Shown here: positions 1-6,410 of the stretch, one piece after another
Layout: the number at the start of each line of letters is the position of its first letter
Position numbering within the stretch: the stretch's first letter is position 1
NCBI GenBank assembly: GCA_009391605.1
Contig: VFGQ01000042.1
Span: 1-7,627, forward strand
DNA from: SAR202 cluster bacterium
GTDB taxonomy: Bacteria; Chloroflexota; Dehalococcoidia; SAR202; GCA-002694895
Reading direction: 5' to 3'
DNA: 7,627 bases
The notes under the pieces: generated by a model
Told to the model about the DNA's origin: nothing
Databases searched by the model: none
The model's input: the letters and a program-made list of their open reading frames with translations, nothing else
Translations under genes and position numbers: made by a program

Positions 1-1886
1 CTGGTGGAGGTGGGAATATGCTGAGATATGATCATTCCACCGGACAGGTAAGAATAGTTACAGTGTGGCCTGTGTTAAATACAGGTAAGGGCGCAGATAA
101 AATGAAATACAGATTTCAGTGGACATATCCTATTCAATTTTCTCCACATGATTCAAAGACATTATATGTAGCAGGAAATATAGTATTTAAATCTGTAAAT
201 GGGGGACAAACTTGGGACGAAATCAGCCCAGACTTAACAACTAATGATAAATCTAAACAAGCTGTTTCTGGCGGTGAAATTACAAAAGATACATCAGCTG
301 CAGAAACATACTGTACGATATATTCATTTTTGGAATCTCCTTATAAGAAAGGTTTAATGTGGGCTGGGAGCGATGATGGGTTAATCCATGTTACTCAAGA
401 TAATGCAAAAAAATGGGATAATGTTACTCCTAAAGATTTCCCTGAATGGGCTAGAATTCATTGTATTGAACTATCGCCTCATAGCGATTCGACAGCTTAT
501 GTTGTAGCTACAAAAAATATGCTTGATGACTATAGACCTATAATATATAAAACTACAAATAATGGGAAATCGTGGGATCGAATTGACAAATCATTTCCTC
601 AGGATGAAATTACCAGAGTTTTAAGAGTAGATAAAAATAATCCAAACATACTTTATGTGGGAACTGAAACTGGTTTATTTGTAAGTTTTGATGATTCTAA
701 GACATGGTCGAAATTAGATTCAAACTTACCTGTAGTTCCTATTTACGATATAGATATTAAAGATAATAATATGATTTTAGCTACCCACGGTAGATCTTTC
801 TGGATTTTGGATGATATAACAGCAATATCTCAACTTAATGATGATATTAGTGATAATAATTTCATTCTTAAACCTGCTCCAACATATAGAATATTGCCTC
901 CGTTTGGTTTTAGATTGTTTGGTACTGGCCCCGACAATGGCAAATCATATTCAGCTTCATTAGGATCTCCTGTACTTATTGAAAAATCAAAAAATCCTGA
1001 TGGTGAAATTAATGTTGATTACTTAGATTCTGGTGAAAACCCACCTATGGGTGTTCCTATATATTTTTATTTAGATAGTGAAGTTGATCAAGCAGAACTT
1101 ATTATTAAAGATACTAAGGGAAAAATATTAAAATCATTTTCCAATGAAAGTAAAAAAGATAAGAATACTAAAATCACAAAATCTTTTTTACCTTCTAAAA
1201 AGGAAAATAAATTTAATCCTAAAAAAGGTTTTAATACATTTGTATGGGATATGTATTGTGAAGGTCCCTATAAACTTGAAGGAGAAAAGTTGACTGAAGG
1301 TCTAAGTGGCCCAATGGCTTTACCTGGTATTTATAATGTTGAAATCATAACTTCTAAGAAAAACAAATCAAATACACTTAAAACTGAAATTACTTTGATT
1401 AAAGATCCAAGAGTATCAGCTTCAAGTAAAGACTTTGAAGATCAATTTAATTTAATTAAACAGGTTAATCAAAAATTATCTGAATTACATAAGAGTGTAG
1501 AAGTAATCAGGCAAAATCAATCTGAAATTTCTGATTGGATTTCAAGATCTGAAAACAATGAAAATTATAATCAAATAAAAACCGATGGTGAAAAATTAAT
1601 TGATACACTTAAAGATATTGAAAATCTACTTGTGTTTACAGATTATAAAGGTGCAAGAGACAGGCTAAATACGCCTGTTGTCCTTAATGTTAAACTAGCC
1701 GGATTATTACCCGTTCTAGATAGTGCTGATTTCAAACCAACAGATCAATCATATGGAGTATACACTGAAGTAAGTAATGAAATTGATGAACAACTAGATA
1801 AACTTAAAGCTATGCAAGAATCAGGTTTAGTAGACTTTCAAGAACTAGTTAGTAACAATAATATACCTGGATTAAAAAATTTATAA
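1..1886 (+). CDS. BNR/Asp-box (sortilin-type) beta-propeller protein, 5'-truncated
   Basis: The frame is open to the left edge: codons before the ATG at 18 read Gly-Gly-Gly-Gly-Asn. The ATG is therefore probably an internal Met, and the real start and signal peptide lie outside the window. Counting from that Met there are 622 residues. Four Asp-box-like repeats (pattern S/T-x-D/N-x-G-x-x-W) are visible near residues 59-66, 126-133, 179-186 and 223-230. They are followed by ATHGRSFWILDD (255-266), a hallmark of the WD40/YVTN/BNR-like 'glycosyl hydrolase' family. Next come a beta-rich segment with G-x-N-x-F-x-W-D-M (404-412) and GPMALPGIYNVEI (431-443), resembling the FnIII/Ig-like domain usual at this point, then a helical, partly coiled-coil C-terminus (about 470-610). 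Members are usually around 900-1000 residues and exported, so roughly a third may be missing. Despite the database name, no catalytic residues are evident. An extracellular binding or scaffold role is inferred. It ends in TAA. Confidence 0.88.
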   Translation, partial: GGGGNMLRYDHSTGQVRIVTVWPVLNTGKGADKMKYRFQWTYPIQFSPHDSKTLYVAGNIVFKSVNGGQTWDEISPDLTTNDKSKQAVSGGEITKDTSAAETYCTIYSFLESPYKKGLMWAGSDDGLIHVTQDNAKKWDNVTPKDFPEWARIHCIELSPHSDSTAYVVATKNMLDDYRPIIYKTTNNGKSWDRIDKSFPQDEITRVLRVDKNNPNILYVGTETGLFVSFDDSKTWSKLDSNLPVVPIYDIDIKDNNMILATHGRSFWILDDITAISQLNDDISDNNFILKPAPTYRILPPFGFRLFGTGPDNGKSYSASLGSPVLIEKSKNPDGEINVDYLDSGENPPMGVPIYFYLDSEVDQAELIIKDTKGKILKSFSNESKKDKNTKITKSFLPSKKENKFNPKKGFNTFVWDMYCEGPYKLEGEKLTEGLSGPMALPGIYNVEIITSKKNKSNTLKTEITLIKDPRVSASSKDFEDQFNLIKQVNQKLSELHKSVEVIRQNQSEISDWISRSENNENYNQIKTDGEKLIDTLKDIENLLVFTDYKGARDRLNTPVVLNVKLAGLLPVLDSADFKPTDQSYGVYTEVSNEIDEQLDKLKAMQESGLVDFQELVSNNNIPGLKNL

Positions 1887-1888
1887 AA

Positions 1889-2374
1889 TTATTTAATATA
1901 TATTAATATTTGATTTACTTTAGGTAATCTATTCCATTGTTTGATTACTGTCCCATCTTGATTTAATAAGAACAAAGATGGTACAGATTTATAATTATAT
2001 AAATTACTGAAGTCTTTACCCTGTAAAGTTGCAATTTCATATTCTACAAAATGAATTTTATGCTTACTTATATTGACTTTTAACCTTTTCACGAAAGGTT
2101 TGTATGCTGTACAAGTAGCTCAGTAATTACTATAAAGATAAATTAGTGTATTTTGTTTATCTATAATTTCACTACTTACATAATTATATTTAGAAGAATT
2201 ATGTTGTGTAATTTTATTAAAAGTGAAAAATAATGTGAAAAATATAAAAACAAATAATGACGCAATTATGAAAACTTTACTTTTGTATAAATAAGAAAAT
2301 AAAAGTAATGAAGTTAATAAAAGAAATATGCAAATTATTAAAGAATTATAATTAATTAGATGAAAAAATTTCAT
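1889..2374 (-). CDS. Putative membrane-anchored thioredoxin-fold selenoprotein (UxxC motif), TGA read as Sec85
   Basis: One frame runs from the ATG at 2374 to TAA at 1891-1889, broken only by TGA at 2122-2120 (codon 85). Read through, it gives 161 residues. Residues about 11-30 and 34-53 are very hydrophobic and form two transmembrane helices. The Lys-Ser-Lys loop between them suggests both ends face outside the cytoplasm. After a polar linker (54-73), TLIYLYSNY leads into U85-A-T-C88-T-A-Y-K-P-F. This is the beta-strand, redox motif and helix of a thioredoxin/DsbD-gamma-like domain, with TGA exactly at the first Cys. The second half keeps the fold: SVPSLFLLNQDG (130-141) carries the cis-Pro (P132), then a beta-hairpin. 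A SECIS-like hairpin follows the TGA. A role as an extracytoplasmic thiol or methionine-type oxidoreductase is inferred; partner and substrate are unknown. The ATG abuts the TAA of the upstream gene, so translation is probably coupled; no Shine-Dalgarno is obvious. Alternatives are a nonsense mutation of a Cys codon (a pseudogene) or a sequencing error. Confidence 0.78.
2082..2122 (-). promoter_or_regulatory. Selenocysteine recoding site: in-frame TGA plus candidate bacterial SECIS hairpin
   Basis: On the - strand the TGA (2122-2120) is followed by 19 bases and then a perfect 7-bp stem: AACCTTT (2100-2094) pairs with AAAGGTT (2088-2082). The apical loop is CGTGA (2093-2089). The loop starts 26 bases after the TGA, and its second base is G. 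Bacterial SECIS elements, bound by SelB, lie inside the coding region just downstream of the UGA. They have a short stem and a small loop with a G among its first two bases, so the geometry fits. The stem is AT-rich (two G-C pairs) and would be only moderately stable. The codons of the hairpin also encode the thioredoxin-fold helix, as expected for a bacterial element. Confidence 0.62.
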
Positions 2375-4006
2375 TTAAACTTTATATACTACGCCTCCAC
2401 CTCTTGGATCAGATCCTCCTGATAATTCTCCGGTTTTTTCATCAATAGCAATTAATTGCGCTCTTGCCATCATAGGATTATAAGGAAATTGTTCCTGAAC
2501 AACATCAAATCCTAATTCTGCTAATTTTTCTTTATAATCAGATCTTATTCTTGCTTCCAAAAATACTTTTCCGCTTTCAGTATGAATTCTTGGAGCTGAA
2601 ACTGCTTCTGTTGGTGTCATATTATAATTTATTACATTAAGTATAGATTGAAATACTGCACTTACAATTACAGCTCCACCAGGAGCACCACATATAATTA
2701 CAGGTTTATTATTTTTTAACACAACAGTTGGAACCATGTTGGATCCTCTAGCTTTTCCGGGAGCAATAGAATTTAAATTTCCAGGCCTAGGATCAGCTAA
2801 GTTCATTCCGTTATTGTACATAAATCCAAGTCCAGGAGTTATAACACCTGATGCCCATCCAAGTGTATGTGTAATCCCAACCCAATTTCCTTGTTTATCA
2901 ACTACATTTACATGAGTAGTGGATCCTTTATCAGTATTGCCTGAATTAGGGATAACATTATTTTTAATATCTTCAATTTTAGAATCAATATATTTTTCAT
3001 TTAGAATTTTTTGTAAAACAGGAATATTAACAAACTTTGGGTCAGCATTAAAATCAAGTCTATCTTGGTGAGAAATAGACATAGCATTTGATAATATTCG
3101 TAAATAATCAAATGATCCGTGCTCTTTTAATTCACTTTGAAAAGGTTCAATTAATTTAAACATCTGCAACACAGACATACCTGTATTTGGTGGAGGTGGG
3201 GAAGATATAACATAATCCAAATAATTAATTTTTAAAGGTTCAACAAGATCTGGTTTATAATTTTTTAAATCTTCTTTAGTGACAAATCCACCATTTCCTT
3301 CAATATCTTCAATAATAATTTTAGATAAATCACCTTCATAAAATTCTCTCGCTCCATTATTAGCTATACTACTAAGGGAATCTGCATAATCAGACATATT
3401 AATTAATTCACCTAATTTATATACTGATCCATCGGGTTTTGTATATTTTGACTTACTTCCTTCAGAGGCTGTTAATCTTTGATAGGTATTTGGTTGAAAC
3501 GGGTCATTGTTTTTATCTCCACCAGCATACCCGGTTTGAAAATATTGATCTAAATTAGGACTTACAGTTAATCCTTTTTTCGCAAGATCGATACTAGGTT
3601 GTAATAATTCGTTCCATGGCATTGTGCAATATCTCTTATGTATTTCTTCAAAAGCAGCTAACACTGTTGGAGTCATGATTGCCCTGTATCCAATTTCGCT
3701 TCTAAAGTCCCTAAATTGAAATAAATTAGAGACTTCACTTCTAGTTACTTCATCATTTGCCCACATATCTTTTGTACATTTACTACCAGCAGTTCCTGCA
3801 AAATTAATTGCTATCAATTTTTGTGATTTACTATCATATATTTGTGCAATACCCATACCACCCATTCCACACATGAATGGGTCAAGTATCCATTGTGTAA
3901 ATGCTGTTGCTAAAGCCGCATCAAAAGCATTCCCGCCAGATTCTAATATTTTAGCCCCAGTTTCTCCGGCCAATGGTTGAGGGCATGTAATAATTCCATT
4001 AGTCAT
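2375..4006 (-). CDS. Gamma-glutamyltransferase-family Ntn hydrolase, cytoplasmic, substrate uncertain
   Basis: 543 residues covering the whole Ggt fold, from the N-terminal PQPLAGETGAKILESGGNAF (9-28) to SGGSDPRGGG (529-538). There is no signal peptide, since the conserved domain begins within the first ten residues, so it is probably cytoplasmic, unlike the periplasmic E. coli Ggt. GSTTH (361-365) holds the nucleophile: self-cleavage before Thr363 would give a large subunit (1-362) and a small subunit (363-543). The PPP region (270-273) and CGAPGG (439-444) are also conserved. By motif alignment, several residues that hold the gamma-glutamyl group in E. coli Ggt differ: Arg114 to Ala70, Asn411 to Gly383, Gln430 to Gly400, Asp433 to Leu403 and Ser463 to Asn423. 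Another amide substrate is therefore likely; oxamate amidohydrolase (HpxW) is a precedent in this family. The start is supported by its position 1 base after the PEP synthase stop. It ends in TAA directly against the ATG of the thioredoxin-fold gene. Confidence 0.9.
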   Translation of the reverse strand: MTNGIITCPQPLAGETGAKILESGGNAFDAALATAFTQWILDPFMCGMGGMGIAQIYDSKSQKLIAINFAGTAGSKCTKDMWANDEVTRSEVSNLFQFRDFRSEIGYRAIMTPTVLAAFEEIHKRYCTMPWNELLQPSIDLAKKGLTVSPNLDQYFQTGYAGGDKNNDPFQPNTYQRLTASEGSKSKYTKPDGSVYKLGELINMSDYADSLSSIANNGAREFYEGDLSKIIIEDIEGNGGFVTKEDLKNYKPDLVEPLKINYLDYVISSPPPPNTGMSVLQMFKLIEPFQSELKEHGSFDYLRILSNAMSISHQDRLDFNADPKFVNIPVLQKILNEKYIDSKIEDIKNNVIPNSGNTDKGSTTHVNVVDKQGNWVGITHTLGWASGVITPGLGFMYNNGMNLADPRPGNLNSIAPGKARGSNMVPTVVLKNNKPVIICGAPGGAVIVSAVFQSILNVINYNMTPTEAVSAPRIHTESGKVFLEARIRSDYKEKLAELGFDVVQEQFPYNPMMARAQLIAIDEKTGELSGGSDPRGGGVVYKV

Positions 4007-4007
4007 A

Positions 4008-6302
4008 TTAAAATTGCTGCTCTATTCTATAAACTAAATTTCTAGTTGAATCTATACTATCTGGGCTAACAGAAACAGATGTAATACCCCATTTAACTAA
4101 CCTTTCAGTAAGATCAGGGAAAAAGGAGGGGGCTTGTCCGCATATAGATGAAGTTATACCTTGTTTATTAGCAGCTGAAATTACTCTTTCAAGTGCCCAT
4201 AATATCGAAGGATCTCTTTCATCAAAAGATTTTTCAAGTTTTTCGTTATCTCTATCAACTCCAAGAGTCAATTCAGTTAAATCATTAGAACCGATAGAAA
4301 TTCCATTAATTCCTTCATTTATAAATTGATTTATTAAAATAACATTAGAAGGAACTTCTACCATCATCCAAATTTTATGCCCTTTACCTATAGATATATC
4401 ATAATTATTTAAAATTGAAATTACTTCGCGTAATTCATTTGGTGTCCTGACAAAGGGGATCATAATAATCAAATTATTGTATTTTCTTAAAACATGTTTA
4501 ATTGCATTGACTTCTAATTCAAAAACATCTGTGTCATTAATATATCGTATTGCACCTCTATATCCCATCATAGGATTACTTTCATCATTTTCAAATAATT
4601 CTCCACCTTTTAAATTCCGGTATTCATTAGTCTTGAAATCAGTTAAACGATAGACAACAGGTCGCTCTCCAAAACTTTCACAAAATATAGAAATATTATC
4701 AGATAATTCTTTTGTCCATTGTTCTGAAGTACCTTCTTTCATTGCTTGTTTTGGATGCTTTCCGATATTGGCTATAATAAACTCGGCTCTTAGTAATCCA
4801 ATACCATCAACATTACGTTCGGATACTTGAGGCGCAGAAATAGGATCAGCTAAATTTACATATATTTTAGTATTGGTTGCAAATGTAGATTCTTGATTTT
4901 GATCTTCTTCAGGAATATCCAGCAAACCTTCATATACATTCCCTTCAGATCCATCTAATGTGATATTTTGTCCATTATGAATTTCTGAAGTTGCAGTTTT
5001 TCCGGTTTCAGAATCATAAGCACCAACAACACAAGGTACTCCTAATTCCCTGCTAACAATAGCTGCATGACAAGTTCTACCGCCTCTATCAGTTATAATT
5101 CCAGATACAATTCTCATTATAGGAACAAAATCTGGAGTAGTCATTTCTGTAACAAGAATATCACCTTCTTTTACTTGATCTAATTCATTTAAATCTTTTA
5201 CGATAACTGCTTTGCCTGCACCATATCCAGGGCTAGCACCAGATCCTTTAATAATAACTTCTGCATTAGAAAAATCTAAGCTAACTTTTTTTGTATCTAC
5301 AACACCTCTTGAATAATTTGTAACAGGCCTACTTTGCAATAGATAAATTTGATCATCTTTCATGGCAAATTCTATATCTTGGGGATAATTATAATGTTCT
5401 TCTATTAAAAGAGCTTGTTGAGCTAATCGTTTTAAATTTTCAACAGTAAGTTTAGGTTTTAAACTTTCTTCAGGTGTTAAAGGAATATTTATGTTTTGAT
5501 TATTGATATCTGAAAACATTCCAGTATTCCCATTTTCATCATTTAATGCAATTTTAAAAGTTTGTTGCATATGTTTTTGTCTAACTACTGTTTGTGTGGA
5601 TTTTTCAATTACATAATAATCAGGGGTTACAATTCCAGAAACTACAGCTTCACCAAGACCAAATGCTGCTTCAATAACAATTTTATCCGGATCTAATGTT
5701 GTAGGTTCTAATGTAAACATAACACCGCTTACATCAGGTTGTACCATTTGTTGAATAACTACAGACATCCCAGATTCAAAATGTGCTATATTTTGACTAT
5801 TACGATAAAAAATAGCTCTTGCTTCGAAGACTGAAGCCCAGCATGCCTTAATAGATTCAATTAAAGAATTAAAACCTATAATATTTAAATAAGTATTTTG
5901 TTGCCCCGCAAATGAAGCTTCCATAGAATCTTCAGAAGTAGCAGATGATCTTACTGCAACTCTTGAAGAACCAATACCTTTATACTCTTTTTCAATATTT
6001 GAAATAATTTCTTTATCAATTTGTGTTTTATTAAATAATTCTTTTATTTGATTAGACAGTTTTTGAAGTTCATTTATTTTTAAAGAATTAGAATTTTCTA
6101 TTAACTTAGTAATTTTGTCTTTTAAATTAGATTTATTAAAAAAATCAAAATATAAATCTGTGCTGATAGCAAATCCTTCAGGAACATTAATACCCGAATT
6201 AATTAATTCACCTAAATTTGAAGCTTTACCTCCAAATTTTGCAGTAGATGAAGAATTTAATTTGGAAAGATTTATAATTTGAGTATTATTTTCAGAGGTC
6301 AT
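4008..6302 (-). CDS. ppsA: Phosphoenolpyruvate synthase (pyruvate, water dikinase)
   Basis: Converts pyruvate, ATP and water to phosphoenolpyruvate, AMP and phosphate, the entry step of gluconeogenesis from pyruvate, in the cytoplasm. At 764 residues it is close to E. coli PpsA (792), and all three domains are present in order. The N-terminal ATP-grasp-type nucleotide-binding domain (about 20-330) includes KFGGKASNLGEL (22-33), AVRSSATSEDS (116-126) and YLLQSRPVT (320-328). The swivelling phosphohistidine domain (about 350-460) has GGRTCHAAIVSREL with the phospho-carrier His412. The C-terminal TIM-barrel PEP/pyruvate domain (about 475-764) has Arg505, R552-L-T-D555, NPMMGYRGA (576-584), MVEVPS with Glu649, GSNDLTEL (671-678) and the acid/base Cys721 in CGQ. 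The presence of the TIM barrel separates it from rifampin phosphotransferase, which shares the other two domains. It is the first gene of a three-gene operon. No Shine-Dalgarno is visible, and the ATG lies 8 bases after a candidate -10 box. Confidence 0.95.
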   Translation of the reverse strand: MTSENNTQIINLSKLNSSSTAKFGGKASNLGELINSGINVPEGFAISTDLYFDFFNKSNLKDKITKLIENSNSLKINELQKLSNQIKELFNKTQIDKEIISNIEKEYKGIGSSRVAVRSSATSEDSMEASFAGQQNTYLNIIGFNSLIESIKACWASVFEARAIFYRNSQNIAHFESGMSVVIQQMVQPDVSGVMFTLEPTTLDPDKIVIEAAFGLGEAVVSGIVTPDYYVIEKSTQTVVRQKHMQQTFKIALNDENGNTGMFSDINNQNINIPLTPEESLKPKLTVENLKRLAQQALLIEEHYNYPQDIEFAMKDDQIYLLQSRPVTNYSRGVVDTKKVSLDFSNAEVIIKGSGASPGYGAGKAVIVKDLNELDQVKEGDILVTEMTTPDFVPIMRIVSGIITDRGGRTCHAAIVSRELGVPCVVGAYDSETGKTATSEIHNGQNITLDGSEGNVYEGLLDIPEEDQNQESTFATNTKIYVNLADPISAPQVSERNVDGIGLLRAEFIIANIGKHPKQAMKEGTSEQWTKELSDNISIFCESFGERPVVYRLTDFKTNEYRNLKGGELFENDESNPMMGYRGAIRYINDTDVFELEVNAIKHVLRKYNNLIIMIPFVRTPNELREVISILNNYDISIGKGHKIWMMVEVPSNVILINQFINEGINGISIGSNDLTELTLGVDRDNEKLEKSFDERDPSILWALERVISAANKQGITSSICGQAPSFFPDLTERLVKWGITSVSVSPDSIDSTRNLVYRIEQQF

Positions 6303-6310
6303 AATTTTTG

Positions 6311-6339
6311 ATTTTATAGAATTAAAATAGTTCTGTAAA
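6311..6339 (-). promoter_or_regulatory. Candidate sigma70 promoter for the PEP synthase operon, nearly leaderless
   Basis: On the - strand, TTTACA (6339-6334, 5 of 6 to the -35 consensus) and TAAAAT (6316-6311, 5 of 6 to the -10 consensus) are separated by exactly 17 bases. Only 8 bases lie between the -10 box and the ATG at 6302. Transcription would begin almost at the start codon, giving a leaderless or very short-leader mRNA, which agrees with the absence of a Shine-Dalgarno. AT-rich sequence makes chance matches common. Confidence 0.42.
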
Positions 6340-6352
6340 GATAAAAATAATA

Positions 6353-6381
6353 TTGCTAGTAAAACTTGTATGAGCTATCAT
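6353..6381 (+). promoter_or_regulatory. Candidate sigma70 promoter for the CocE-family gene
   Basis: TTGCTA (6353-6358, 4 of 6 to consensus) and TATCAT (6376-6381, 5 of 6) are 17 bases apart on the + strand. Transcription would start near 6388, about 23 bases before the ATG at 6411. No clear Shine-Dalgarno follows. With the opposite-facing candidate at 6311-6339, this would make the 108-base gap a divergent promoter region; the two -35 boxes are about 13 bases apart. No operator palindrome stands out between them. Confidence 0.38.
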
Positions 6382-6410
6382 CATTTTACATCAGATGAAT
6401 TCTATCATTT

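Noticed and set aside
1..14. A 13-base match (TGGTGGAGGTGGG) between the left edge and about 3188-3200
   Set aside because: At the left edge it encodes a Gly run. At the other site it is the antisense of the conserved Pro run of the Ggt-like gene. It is coincidental codon composition, not a repeat element.
1893..1906. Perfect 14-base palindrome TTAATATATATTAA at the convergent junction
   Set aside because: It is made only of A and T and lacks a GC stem and a U-tract, so it is a poor terminator. Such palindromes are expected by chance in DNA this AT-rich.
1889..2092. A separate 67-residue gene on the - strand starting at GTG 2092
   Set aside because: It lacks the first half of the thioredoxin fold. 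Its GTG 'start' lies in the apical loop of the hairpin, and the frame continues upstream through ATCTAYKPF to the TGA. It is the C-terminal part of the read-through gene.
2120..2122. TGA read as tryptophan through a changed genetic code
   Set aside because: All Trp in the other genes can be read from TGG, and none of them contains an in-frame TGA. Trp would also leave a broken W-A-T-C motif, whereas Sec gives a working UxxC and explains the hairpin.
2120..2374. A separate 84-residue hydrophobic membrane protein ending at the TGA
   Set aside because: It would end in the middle of a beta-strand, directly at the redox motif, while matching sequence continues in the same frame after the TGA. It is treated as the N-terminal part of the selenoprotein.
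4008..6302. Rifampin phosphotransferase as an alternative identity for the dikinase
   Set aside because: That enzyme has the ATP-binding and phosphohistidine domains but lacks the PEP/pyruvate TIM barrel. Here the barrel is complete, including Glu649, Asn673-Asp674 and Cys721.
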